A stretch of 64,000 bases of DNA, from NCBI GenBank assembly GCA_903840165.1, contig CAIMEY010000012.1, positions 62,001 through 126,000 of the forward strand, given 5' to 3'. Origin of the DNA: an uncultured Myxococcales bacterium (GTDB lineage: Bacteria; Myxococcota_A; UBA9042). The notes under the pieces are model-generated. The model made no database searches, was not told the origin of the DNA, and saw nothing but the letters and a program-made list of their open reading frames with translations. The position numbers were made by a program, and so were the translations under genes. This document shows, piece after piece, positions 8,470-17,195 of the stretch. How positions within the stretch are numbered: position 1 is the stretch's first letter; every line of letters starts with the position of its first letter.

Positions 8470-9666
8470 CTAAAAGAAAGCGTGGACCTGAAGGGTGTAC
8501 TGGCCCATGGTCCAATCGGTCAGGCCAAAAGGTGCCGTGTCGGCATTAGTTACGTAGCGGTATTCAGGACGCAATTCCAGGTAGGGCACCGGGAAGAACT
8601 GCAGGCCGGCGACGTACTGATCGCGCTGAACTCGGCGGTTGGTATCGTGAACGATGGCGCGTTCGGCCCGTCCCTCGACCACAAACCATTCCCGCGGCGT
8701 CCAATCGGCGATGAACGAAGCCGCCGTCGTATCGCGGTTGCCTGCCGTGGAGTGCGACCCTTCCGCCATCAAGGTGCCCCAATAGGTTTTGCCGACACCG
8801 GCAAACACGTCTTCCATTGCAAATTCGCCGGCTTTCATGGCGGAAACACCCAAGGCGAAGTTGATGCCTTCTTCTTCCAACCGTGGCCACAGCACGGCCC
8901 GGCCCGAGACGCCGACGTCGTTCTTGCCGATGTAGTCGGTGGTGATCGATTGCACTGAATTAGCCAAGTTGCGCGGCATAAATACGGCTGCTTCGAGGTT
9001 GAGCAAGTGCAGGCCTTCATAGCCGATTTCGGCACCAAGGTCTCCCCAGAACGGGGCTAGCAGGGGCCGACTCGACCCGGCGGGATTGGCGCGGATGAGC
9101 ATGGTGTGATCGTCATGGCGCAAACCGAAGCTCGGTTGGATCATGCCGGCGCGAATATAGGGCAACGACTGATCGGGCATCCACTTGATGTAGGCGTCGT
9201 ACAGCGCTTGACCGGGATAGCGGTAGGCGAATCCGGCCAGATTGACGTTGCCAGCAATTGTCAGTGTTTTATGAAGGTTGAGGCTGCCTCCGGGCGAAAT
9301 CTGCATGGGAAAGAAGATGCGATCTGGCAGTTCGACGGGGCCACCGGCCACTGGCGAAGGTAAAGGCGCGCCGATGCGGGTCAATTGAAAACGAACGTCG
9401 CCGCCAGCCGTGAACTTGCCGCCAAAAAACGTATTTGATTCAAGGTCGTTGAGCTTCTGCAGACCGAGCTTATCCCACGTGGCCGCGCCCAGGGTGTTGG
9501 CAGCGTACCAGCCGAGCTCGCTGCGCATCCCTGAACCCTGCGGATTTACGTGGCAATTGGAGCAGCGCGAGCCGGCCGTCAGCGTCATGCGGGGCAAGGC
9601 TGTGGCGGGCAGAGAAAGCAATAAGCCCGCAGCAAGTAAGAGCAATCGGCGCAAACGATTCGACAT
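8470..9666 (-). CDS. Outer-membrane barrel-like protein with one c-type haem motif
   Basis: The 398-residue protein has a signal peptide (MSNRLRRLLLLAAGLLLSLPATA) followed at once by a CSNCH haem-attachment motif (residues about 36-40, in SRCSNCHVNPQGSGMR). The remainder is beta-rich with alternating aromatic strands (FAYRYPGQALYDAYIKW, YLELRPEYRYVTN) and ends in Phe-Phe, as outer-membrane barrels do. The single haem at the N-terminus suggests a periplasmic electron-transfer plug on a porin-like barrel, which is an inference. The start at 9666 was chosen from the signal peptide. Confidence 0.75.
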   Translation of the reverse strand: MSNRLRRLLLLAAGLLLSLPATALPRMTLTAGSRCSNCHVNPQGSGMRSELGWYAANTLGAATWDKLGLQKLNDLESNTFFGGKFTAGGDVRFQLTRIGAPLPSPVAGGPVELPDRIFFPMQISPGGSLNLHKTLTIAGNVNLAGFAYRYPGQALYDAYIKWMPDQSLPYIRAGMIQPSFGLRHDDHTMLIRANPAGSSRPLLAPFWGDLGAEIGYEGLHLLNLEAAVFMPRNLANSVQSITTDYIGKNDVGVSGRAVLWPRLEEEGINFALGVSAMKAGEFAMEDVFAGVGKTYWGTLMAEGSHSTAGNRDTTAASFIADWTPREWFVVEGRAERAIVHDTNRRVQRDQYVAGLQFFPVPYLELRPEYRYVTNADTAPFGLTDWTMGQYTLQVHAFF

Positions 9667-9891
9667 GGGCAACTCAAGAACCGCATGGTGCGGCGATCCA
9701 GACTGTGGCAAAACCGCAGGCAGTCGACAAGTCGCGCCTTGGGCCGGCGTCGCCCGCGTGGCGCTGGCAACTCGCTCCGAGCCATCAGACGCGGCGATGG
9801 CGCGGGTGCGGACAAGAATTGTTCGTGGGATCGACGCGGTGGGCTGAGGTCTCAAGCGGTCGGAGTGGCGCGCTGCAACCGGCCGTGCTGC

Positions 9892-11250
9892 CTATTGATT
9901 CGATTCGGTTTCGGCCATGAAGGCGCGAATCGCAGCCATCACCAAGGCGGTGTTATTGGCGGTGAGGCGAACGTCGAATGCGGCTTCGTGCCCATCGGCT
10001 TCGGGCGTTCGCACCCGCGTCACTTCGCATTGCACCGGCACGGCATCTTTCTTGCCGCGGATCGGCGGTAGGAAAACGGTAATTCGGTCATACAGTTGCG
10101 GTGAATAGCCGGCGCGGATGCGCATCTTGGTCTCGCCGAGGCGCAGCAAGACCCCTGGACGCTTCTTCTTGGCGGCCTCGAATTGAATGGGCCGATCGGC
10201 GCGAACGGCGAGGTCGACGGCAAACAAGGCCGAAGCCGCACTCCCAGCGCTTGCCGCGACTTGAGCGCGGGCCCCCTCGGCTGAGAAGCCCGGCGCGGAA
10301 CGCCCAGAAGCTTCTGATGATGCGGCGTTAGCGGCCGTAGCCTGCGCTGCCGGCGGACGGTTGGGCTCCGTCGAGTCCTTGCGGCCAAGCAATCGACGCA
10401 TCAGGCTCGTGGTGCTTTCGCTCTTGCCGCCAGACTTGCCACCCTGAATGGTCACCACGGGCGCGGCCACCTGCTCGTCCGGTGCAACCGTGTGAACGAC
10501 AATGGATTCAGTAAGATCGCGGTCCAGGTCGGTGTTGGGCGCCGGCTTAGGCGGCACCGGCTTAGGCGGCTCCGGTTTGGACGGCACGGGCGTTGGCTGC
10601 GGCGCAGCAGGTTCCGGCTCAGCACTCGGACCGGGATCGGTCCACGTCTGGCGATTGCCGCGGGTGCCCGGCGCGTCATCGCTGGGCATGGAATCGGCAA
10701 AAGCTGCGGCTTGGGCCAGAATGGCTTCCAGATCGGGCATGGCGTCGGCCGCGTCGCCGTCTGGCTGCGGTTGCACAGCCGGCAAGATCGTGGTGCGGTC
10801 GGTGTCGCGCCCAACCAAGTGGACCGGCGCGGCGACCCTAGGTGTCGGCGTTGCCGCGCCTAACTCTGGCAAAGAGTAGACAAATCGCTTGAGATCTGGG
10901 TTGTCGCGGTTGCGGCCCACGGAGACACTGCCGCCGCGTTCAACGCCGTGTTTTTCAATAAAGTCGCGGAGAATGACGGCAGAAGCGGTTGTGCCCACGC
11001 GGTGGATGTCGACCTCGACCTGCTGTTCGCCCCAGTCGCTGTCAGAAACACCGATGCAGGTGCCGTCGATCGCCATCGCATCGTCTTCAGACGTGCCTTC
11101 AACCCGCAAGAACACGGGCGTTTGCAGGTCCGGCGCCCTGAGCGTTGTCACCGTCGCACGGCGGCCGGAGAGGGCAATCAGCGTTCCGATCGTGCGGGTC
11201 TGCCCCCACTCAAAGGTCACGGTTGTGTCAATGGTATCCAGAACATTCAC
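9892..11250 (-). CDS. PilZ-like double-domain protein with Pro-rich linker
   Basis: The 452-residue cytoplasmic protein (no signal peptide) has a beta-rich N-domain at residues about 1-120 (TTVTFEWGQTRTIGTLIALSGRRATV), a disordered Pro/Ala/Glu linker at about 130-345 with PKPVPPKP repeats, and a C-domain at about 350-452 (RPIQFEAAKKKRPGVLLRLGETKMRIRAGYSPQLYDRITVFLPP). The two folded parts look like divergent PilZ domains as found in Myxococcota proteins, but the c-di-GMP RxxxR and D/NxSxxG motifs are not clear, so nucleotide binding is uncertain. A GTG start at 11250 avoids overlap with the upstream gene; a TTG at 11322 is the alternative. Confidence 0.65.
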   Translation of the reverse strand: MNVLDTIDTTVTFEWGQTRTIGTLIALSGRRATVTTLRAPDLQTPVFLRVEGTSEDDAMAIDGTCIGVSDSDWGEQQVEVDIHRVGTTASAVILRDFIEKHGVERGGSVSVGRNRDNPDLKRFVYSLPELGAATPTPRVAAPVHLVGRDTDRTTILPAVQPQPDGDAADAMPDLEAILAQAAAFADSMPSDDAPGTRGNRQTWTDPGPSAEPEPAAPQPTPVPSKPEPPKPVPPKPAPNTDLDRDLTESIVVHTVAPDEQVAAPVVTIQGGKSGGKSESTTSLMRRLLGRKDSTEPNRPPAAQATAANAASSEASGRSAPGFSAEGARAQVAASAGSAASALFAVDLAVRADRPIQFEAAKKKRPGVLLRLGETKMRIRAGYSPQLYDRITVFLPPIRGKKDAVPVQCEVTRVRTPEADGHEAAFDVRLTANNTALVMAAIRAFMAETESNQ

Positions 11251-11309
11251 GTGGAGTTGCGCCTCAAGGTTGCAGGTGGACGGTGGTGGCGGCACTGTGA
11301 ACACGGGGA

Positions 11310-12071
11310 CTATGTGCCACAATAACCATAACTGCTAGTGATTTTAGCGCAAGAGGCAGTCGGATCATCGCAGCCGGGCGCTCCGGTCGCGTGGCACACC
11401 TGTCGGCACAAGCCGGGCGCATTCGCTGAAGCACCTGCGCAGACATAGCCGGAAATGCAGTCATTGCTGGCGTTGCATGTGTCACCGTGCTGGCCTTTGC
11501 CCTCTTGAAGACAGACGAATTGCCCGCCCTGATCGTAGCAACCCTGGCCCGCCGGACACTTGGACGCAAAGGGGGTGCAGGCTGTATAGGCAGCCATGTC
11601 GCAGACTTTGTAGGGCTTGCCGACGATGCCGACGCAGTCCTCGTTGTGAGGGCAGTTGGCTGACGAAATACAGTAGGGAGAACAAACAGTTGTGCCATTC
11701 TGTGACTGCGTGCACTCGCCGATCGCGCATTCTGTCGTGCCCTGGCACGCTCCGCCCGCTGCGACTGCCCCGTTGGCTAGGCAGGCGGCTTTGTCGGCAT
11801 CATCATAGCCGCAGTGCTGATCGGCAGGACACCCTGTATTCATATGGGGTTTGCACACGGGAAGGGACGAGCCTGTATCCGAGGCCTTGGTATCCGCCGC
11901 ATCGACCTGTGCACCCAAACTGTCTTGGGTGTCAGAGGTGCTTGTTTCTAAAGCGTTTGCGGTCGTGTCTTGCGCGCCTGAGGCGGCGGAGCTGCTCGAA
12001 TTGCTGGAACAGGCAACTGCCAAGACGACCGAAAACGCGGTCAATCGCCAGAGTTGACAATGATTTCGCAT
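11310..12071 (-). CDS. Cys-rich secreted lipoprotein, function unknown
   Basis: This is a 253-residue protein. The lipobox VLAVAC is followed by a Ser/Asp/Thr/Ala-rich spacer to about residue 70. The remainder has about two dozen Cys in EGF/Dickkopf-like spacing (CKPHMNTGCPADQHCGYD, CPAGQGCYD, CNASNDCISGYVCAG), so a disulphide-bonded surface protein is expected. The ATG at 12071 sits behind a GGGGA. It reads out of the repeat array at 12195-12541 and shares an upstream box (12119-12145) with the lipoprotein gene at 31971-33047. Confidence 0.8.
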   Translation of the reverse strand: MRNHCQLWRLTAFSVVLAVACSSNSSSSAASGAQDTTANALETSTSDTQDSLGAQVDAADTKASDTGSSLPVCKPHMNTGCPADQHCGYDDADKAACLANGAVAAGGACQGTTECAIGECTQSQNGTTVCSPYCISSANCPHNEDCVGIVGKPYKVCDMAAYTACTPFASKCPAGQGCYDQGGQFVCLQEGKGQHGDTCNASNDCISGYVCAGASANAPGLCRQVCHATGAPGCDDPTASCAKITSSYGYCGT

Positions 12072-12118
12072 AAATCCCCGCACAACTGCTATCGCCCAAC
12101 TTGGGTCCAGTCCACTTT

Positions 12119-12145
12119 TGTACCACGGGCCGTGCCAGTTACCAA
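12119..12145 (-). promoter_or_regulatory. Upstream box shared with the 33-kb lipoprotein gene
   Basis: Minus strand TTGGTAACTGGCACGGC then GTGGTACA, 48 bp upstream of the lipoprotein ATG. It matches 33184-33213 (TTGGCAAATGGCACGGC). It can be read as a -35-like TTGGYA with a -10-like element 16-17 bp on. It resembles a sigma-54 -24 box (TGGCACG) but lacks the GC at -12. Confidence 0.4.
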
Positions 12146-12194
12146 CTGCTGGGACGGCTTGGCTGCTTGAACTGCGCTACCTGGGGCTGAAGAT

Positions 12195-12541
12195 GCGTGT
12201 ATAGCAAGCCTTTAACATATTGTTCTGTATGCTATATTCGCTTGTGCCACGGGCGTTGCTGGGTCCGAACGGTCTCCGTGCGCTGGTCTGGCCCTGGGTG
12301 GGGCTTGGCGGCGATGCTTGGCTGCAGCAGGCGTCATTGCTGGGTTGGGGGCGTTGTATAGCAAGCCTTTAACGCATTGGTTCTTATTCCTGTTTTGCGT
12401 CATCGTAGTGCCGGGAGGTCCCTGCAAGCGTCGTCCTTCGCACATTGGCCGCCCACGGGTGCGCCGGACCATAGCTTGGCTGTATTGGACCGCCCCGGCG
12501 ACTCACTGGGTTGTATAGCAAGCCTCTAAAGCACTGTTACG
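12195..12541 (-). repeat. TGTATAGCAAG repeat array, locus 1 (three copies)
   Basis: Copies of the core begin at 12198, 12355 and 12512, exactly 157 bp apart. Each is followed on the plus strand by CCTYTAA and, in two copies, a GTTC. On the minus strand the element reads RGAAC-N15-TGCTATAC, which resembles an extended -10 promoter. The sequence between cores is only weakly similar. The array lies between the 3' end of the FadL-type gene and the 5' end of the Cys-rich lipoprotein gene. Confidence 0.8.
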
Positions 12542-12573
12542 TAACATAATTTTCCGATCCTCAGCCCACCCGC

Positions 12574-14004
12574 CTAAAAACTGCTGCCCACCGCGAGGCT
12601 GACGTGCCAAACCGTGCCGCCGTAGGACAGATTACCTTCAGGGTCATTGACGTCGCGCTTGATGTCGGTGCGGCGCTGCAACATCAGTGACTGCACGCCA
12701 AGGTCGACGTGGAAGCGCCCGGGCGGCCCGGCAGGATCGTCCATCCGTCCAACGTGTTGGCCGGCTTCTTCGCTCAGCGTGCCGAACCGAAAGCCGATGC
12801 CGGCACCAAGGACAAAAGCGTTGTTGTCTAGGTAGTTGAATGCGCCCAGGGCCCGCGGAGCCGGTGTCGGCCGGTACTGTCCTCCCAGACGCAGCCGCCA
12901 GTCCTGCAAACGCCATTCGCCAGCCAGGGACGGGGTCCAGGTGTCATTGTAATGCAGCGCGATTTGCGGTGTATCTTGGCCCACTTGTAGCGCCGATTGC
13001 AGGCCAAACGCGTCCACCAGGGGCCCGCTCGTTCCCAGGCGAACGTACGGGGACGGGTCGGGCGCTTGGGACCAGGCAGCATAGCCGAGGTCGGCCAGCA
13101 ACAGGAGTTGGTCGTCTGCGAGCAGCCAGGCAACGCCCAAGTGCGCAGTATCTGGCGTAAAGAGGGTATCGTGCCCCAGGTCAATTCCTAGGCTGGCAGC
13201 CTGACCAAAGGCGACGGTGGTCGGAATTTGGTACTGCAGTGAAAGTCTTTGTCGGTACGACGCACCCAGCCACAGTTGCCGCATGGGGTGCAGGGCGGTG
13301 CCGGCCGTGACACGCGCACGTGGCGCAAGCCCGATCTGCACTGCGGCCTTGTCCATCCGATGGTTGACAACGTCCAAGTTGAGGTCAATGCGGGCATCCA
13401 AAACTGCCAAAACTTGCGTACCTAGACCGACCCACCACCAATCCGTGATGCGCCACGAGCCGGCAAACAGGAAGGCCAGTCGGTCGGGCATGCCCTCGTA
13501 CTGCGCGAAATTGGGGCTCTGCGGGTCGGCGCCGGCGATGCGAATCAAGTGTCCATTGGGCAAAGCCAATCCCGCCCCAAGGGAAAGTCGGTCGCGGAAA
13601 ACACCGCCCACCGGGAAGGCCCATCCGATCTGTAATCCATTGGAGTTGCTCGGGATTTGTGGAGACCGAAAAGCGTAGCCGTTGACGTACTGCCCTGAGC
13701 AAGACAGGACTGAAGCCGTGCAGACAGGCCTTTGGGTCTGAATGCCAAGGTCAAACTGCGTGGCGGAAAAGCCAACCCAGACCTGGGCTGCCGATGCGCC
13801 CGATAACATAGCAGGATTGTGAAAAGTTGCTTCGCCGCCGCTCGCTCCGGCTGAAAGGGCTCCGACCAGGCCGACGCTGCGTGGGCTGGCCCCAAAGAGT
13901 TCGAAGACGCTGGCCTTGGCGATCGATGGGTGTAGAAAAAAGATGAGCAATAACAATAAGTAAGACCCTTGTACTACATGGCTTTGTGCCGCCCGAAAGC
14001 TCAT
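12574..14004 (-). CDS. FadL/OmpP1-type outer-membrane transport protein
   Basis: This 476-residue protein has a signal peptide (YLLLLLIFFLHPSIAKA) and then the FadL-family N-terminal signature FELFGASPRSVGLVGALSAGASGGEATFHNPAML. The remainder is alternating amphipathic strands ending in SLAVGSSF, as expected of a 14-strand barrel that carries hydrophobic molecules across the outer membrane. Its ATG overlaps the stop of the upstream gene by 4 bp, so translation is coupled. It is last in the trio 17125-12574, and the partner lipoproteins may act with it. Confidence 0.85.
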   Translation of the reverse strand: MSFRAAQSHVVQGSYLLLLLIFFLHPSIAKASVFELFGASPRSVGLVGALSAGASGGEATFHNPAMLSGASAAQVWVGFSATQFDLGIQTQRPVCTASVLSCSGQYVNGYAFRSPQIPSNSNGLQIGWAFPVGGVFRDRLSLGAGLALPNGHLIRIAGADPQSPNFAQYEGMPDRLAFLFAGSWRITDWWWVGLGTQVLAVLDARIDLNLDVVNHRMDKAAVQIGLAPRARVTAGTALHPMRQLWLGASYRQRLSLQYQIPTTVAFGQAASLGIDLGHDTLFTPDTAHLGVAWLLADDQLLLLADLGYAAWSQAPDPSPYVRLGTSGPLVDAFGLQSALQVGQDTPQIALHYNDTWTPSLAGEWRLQDWRLRLGGQYRPTPAPRALGAFNYLDNNAFVLGAGIGFRFGTLSEEAGQHVGRMDDPAGPPGRFHVDLGVQSLMLQRRTDIKRDVNDPEGNLSYGGTVWHVSLAVGSSF

Positions 14005-15185
14005 GGTGCCGTCTCCGTAGCACTCAGCGGCGCCCCGCAGGTGGGGTCGACTAGTCCACCTAGCAACGCCAGCGTCCGCAACAGCGCATCACTTTGCAGG
14101 AGCAAGATGAGTTCCGGCACCGCCGCAATCGCGCGTTCGGGCTGCAGAATTAGGCCTAGCAGTTGCGACGCTGCATCGCGCGCTGCGGCATCCTTGCTGA
14201 ACACATCACTTGCAATGGCGAGTAGTTGTGTGATCACGGGCACCGGCGACACGGCTCCGGCCGCCGGCGTCGGCATCAGGGGTAGGGCGGTCGGGTCCTC
14301 CAGGGCGTCATACACCAAGCCCGGCAGCAAGTTATCTGGGTCATGCTGCAACACGCAGCGCACAAGGCCTTGCAGAGCCGCAGTTCGCTGCGGGGTCGGC
14401 TCTCCTGCGTAGTTGCGCGAAAAGCGTTGCAGAACCGTATACAACGGCTGCAGCAGGGCGGGGGCGATGTCGACGACGCCACTGAGACTTAGCAGGAGTG
14501 GTTGCAGGTCCAGTCCAGGTTCTGCCAATGAAGTCAAGGCATTATGTGCGATGATGGAGAAGCCACTGCGGCCGCTTTGGCCGAGCGCGCCCAGCAACTG
14601 CTGCAACTGGGGCACCAGTGCAGGGCCGGCATCGAGAAACTGCTGAAAAGCAAGGGGCAAATCGGGTTCGCGAAGCAGTCCGGCGAGCGCCGAGAACAAA
14701 TCGCTTTGCAAGCAAGCACTTGCAACACTAGCAACCGCAGAGAGTTCTTGCGTCTTGGCAGCGATGGGCGGTAACGCCGCGGGATTGCCGGGTAAGGGCC
14801 TGAGCAAGGCGACGACCAGCGGAATCAGCGCAATCGTCCTAGGATCATTGGCGATCTTTGGAAGGTCTTTGACCGTGTCGACCGGCAACGCCGCACCGAG
14901 CTCCAGCACCAGGTGAACGAGGGCCCTCTGACTAGGGCGGTCGACATCATCGCGAATGATCGCCGCGATATGATTGAGTTGTCCGGCCTGCGCGAGGGAC
15001 TCCAGGGGGGCGAGTTGGTCGTCGATGGTCGGACAGTGCTTGATCGCAGGTACGGTCGGCGCAGAGTCGCTGAGCGCACCACAACTCACTAGATTAAAAA
15101 GGAATATCGCAAGCGTGCATATCCAGGCAAGGCGACGGCAGGCACCCGCCGGTACGGCAATGGCCCCTGGCGATGAGCGTTTCAA
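14001..15185 (-). CDS. Alpha-helical lipoprotein of unknown function, coupled to a FadL-type barrel
   Basis: The 394-residue protein has a hydrophobic N-terminus with lipobox FNLVSCG (Cys about 35). The mature part is almost entirely Leu/Ala-rich helices reminiscent of HEAT/ARM solenoids. The start is TTG at 15185: no ATG exists before the signal peptide, AAGGA lies 6 nt upstream, and TTGA overlaps the previous stop by 4 bp. The tight coupling on both sides suggests a three-part envelope system. I do not recognise the family. Confidence 0.75.
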   Translation of the reverse strand: MKRSSPGAIAVPAGACRRLAWICTLAIFLFNLVSCGALSDSAPTVPAIKHCPTIDDQLAPLESLAQAGQLNHIAAIIRDDVDRPSQRALVHLVLELGAALPVDTVKDLPKIANDPRTIALIPLVVALLRPLPGNPAALPPIAAKTQELSAVASVASACLQSDLFSALAGLLREPDLPLAFQQFLDAGPALVPQLQQLLGALGQSGRSGFSIIAHNALTSLAEPGLDLQPLLLSLSGVVDIAPALLQPLYTVLQRFSRNYAGEPTPQRTAALQGLVRCVLQHDPDNLLPGLVYDALEDPTALPLMPTPAAGAVSPVPVITQLLAIASDVFSKDAAARDAASQLLGLILQPERAIAAVPELILLLQSDALLRTLALLGGLVDPTCGAPLSATETAP

Positions 15186-17125
15186 GGCGCGTCCTTGGCA
15201 GCCAGCGTACTCTGGGTGACCAGCAGGGAGGTCAGGCGCAAACCCCCTGCAATTTCAACTTCTCGCTCGACTTCGTCCCAGAACCACGTGGCAAAATCGT
15301 CCGCTCGGGCGGCTTTGGCATCGGCAGTGAGCCAAAGTGCCGGCTGGCCATCGACCCAGATGCGCTCGATGATCGGCTGGAGATCTGGCAATACCTGAAA
15401 ATCACTAAGGTTCCATGCGTGCGCGTCGCCAGTGCCATCGGCGTTGTGCCCCAGACCCAGCGGTAAGGTGCCCTGCAAGGCTGCTCGGTCTCCGGTGGGT
15501 AAGGCCAGCCAAAGTGCGGCCTGACTGACCACGCCTAAGTACCTAGGACCAATAGGCAAATAGGCAGCATCCGCCACCACATCGCCGCCAAGTCCGCTGT
15601 GATTGGCAGCGTCTCGGGCTAGGCCCGCCCACGCCTTGTCGGCCGGGTGACGTTGGGGGCCGGTTTGCACGGCAGCCACCGATTTGCCACTGCGCAAGCC
15701 ATTGACAAGTTTGGTAATTGCCGCCCCTAGGATGGCTGGTTCAGGGGCCGAGGCGATGAGGCCACCTGTGCCCGAGACGTCGATCAACCATCCCAAAACA
15801 TTGTCAAAATCGGACGCAATCGGCTGAGCTTGCCAGCAGCCATCACCCAGCGCCGTGGCCACACGGTCGAGCACTGGCCCGAGGTCAGGCGCGGCGGCCG
15901 TCACCCACACCGTCCAAACACGTCCAGCATGCCCTTCTGCGTCGACAGTTTCTGGAATACCATCAAGGCCTTGTGCGGCAAAGACGGCGGCCATCTCCTC
16001 CATTTCGCGCACGTTCTGCAGTCGACGGCTCAGGGCGGCTAGGGACTCGGGCATCTGCCCCTCCTTGAGCCGCAGCACAAACCGCTGTGCCGAATCGAGA
16101 AACTGGGGATGTAGCAGCGTGGCACTGCCGTAAGCTGCGCTTCGATCGGGGTGACGCCGCCACGCATTGTCTGCTGAAATAACCGAACTATCTTGAACAG
16201 ATGGCGGTGCATCTATCAGCAGAGTCGTCACCGGCAGTTGGCCGTTGCGCGCTTCACGCACCGGTTCGCCTTCATTGCGCTGGGCGACCAGAATCCGAGA
16301 CAAGGGCACCGGCCCCATCGCCGCCACTGGGTCGGCAGCCCGCCGCGGAACGGTGATAGAATCCAAGGCCTTCTGTAGCGCACCTTCACCGCCATCCACA
16401 GGAGCCGGCTGATTGAGCCAATCGATCAACGCCTTTTGCACCCCGGCTAGGTCGACATGATCGTCGCGCAGGACCGGCGGCAGGAGTTCAAGGCGCCACC
16501 ACGGTCGCACCGCGCCAACGACGGAAACTCTTGTAATCCCAGGTACTAACGATAGTCGCTCTGCGCCATACTTGCTGATCAGCGCTGTTGCCTCTTGCCG
16601 CCCCTGTTCCGCCACCACCGTCATGCCGATTCGCCCGCGCGCACCCCGGGCCACAGCGGCCAAATGCGGCGTTGCCCAGCGTGGGGTATCGCGTTTCATA
16701 TCAGACTCTTGACTCTTGATGGCGGCCCCGACTTGGCCGAGGGCGCTCTGAGGAGGCACACCGGCGTCAAAGCGAACGACAACCTTGAGTTGCCCAGCCG
16801 TTGCAGCGCCATAGACGTGGGCCGCGTGATGCAGCGCGCGAAATCGAGCCAGCAGGGCGCGCAAGGCGGCTTCGGCTTGATCGGCATCGGCAGCCATCAT
16901 CGGTTGCAAAACTAGGATATCTACAGGGGTATCCTTAGGCCAGTCGGCGTCGGCGGGGATCACATCGGCCATCGGTTGGGGACCGGCAGCCAACTTGGGT
17001 ACCTGTTTTTGCGGCGATGCCGGCGTGCCTGGGGTTGCCGTTGCCAGTGCCGTGGGACGGGCAGGCGGAGACGGCGACTTGCACCCGCCGCTCAATGGGA
17101 CGACGATCAGCCACGAGGCAATCAT
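15182..17125 (-). CDS. Large probable lipoprotein of unknown function
   Basis: The protein is 647 residues from ATG 17125. The N-terminus MIASWLIVVPLSGGCKSPSPP looks like a short lipoprotein signal with an imperfect lipobox, then a Pro/Ala spacer. The remainder is mixed alpha/beta, with segments such as PVDILVLQPMMAADADQAEAALRA and GWLIDVSGTGGLIAS, and repeated modules that I cannot assign. TTG 17155 (with AAGG upstream) and ATG 17197 are alternative starts; the latter would overlap the divergent PAP2 gene. It is the first gene of the coupled trio with the FadL-type barrel. Confidence 0.7.
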   Translation of the reverse strand: MIASWLIVVPLSGGCKSPSPPARPTALATATPGTPASPQKQVPKLAAGPQPMADVIPADADWPKDTPVDILVLQPMMAADADQAEAALRALLARFRALHHAAHVYGAATAGQLKVVVRFDAGVPPQSALGQVGAAIKSQESDMKRDTPRWATPHLAAVARGARGRIGMTVVAEQGRQEATALISKYGAERLSLVPGITRVSVVGAVRPWWRLELLPPVLRDDHVDLAGVQKALIDWLNQPAPVDGGEGALQKALDSITVPRRAADPVAAMGPVPLSRILVAQRNEGEPVREARNGQLPVTTLLIDAPPSVQDSSVISADNAWRRHPDRSAAYGSATLLHPQFLDSAQRFVLRLKEGQMPESLAALSRRLQNVREMEEMAAVFAAQGLDGIPETVDAEGHAGRVWTVWVTAAAPDLGPVLDRVATALGDGCWQAQPIASDFDNVLGWLIDVSGTGGLIASAPEPAILGAAITKLVNGLRSGKSVAAVQTGPQRHPADKAWAGLARDAANHSGLGGDVVADAAYLPIGPRYLGVVSQAALWLALPTGDRAALQGTLPLGLGHNADGTGDAHAWNLSDFQVLPDLQPIIERIWVDGQPALWLTADAKAARADDFATWFWDEVEREVEIAGGLRLTSLLVTQSTLAAKDAP

Positions 17126-17195
17126 CGCTCGCCGAAGAAAACCCTGTAAATACAAGATGGAAGCCTTGTCTGCTGCGATAACCTGAGGTCCTGCC

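Larger units (their letters stand above)
12072..12573. other. 502-bp non-coding gap holding a promoter-like box and a repeat array
   Basis: No credible gene was seen; the minus-strand reading 12212-12472 is low-complexity and spans the repeats. The gap contains a shared upstream box (12119-12145), three copies of the TGTATAGCAAG element (12195-12541) and a GTTACGTAAC palindrome beside the third copy. Confidence 0.8.

Noticed and set aside
12119-12145. Sigma-54 promoter
   Set aside because: A TGGCACG box is present, but the expected GC at -12 is GG here and GT in the 33-kb copy.
12195-12541. CRISPR array
   Set aside because: Spacing (136-157 bp) is far above spacer length, copies are imperfect, the same element is at three loci, and no cas genes are present.
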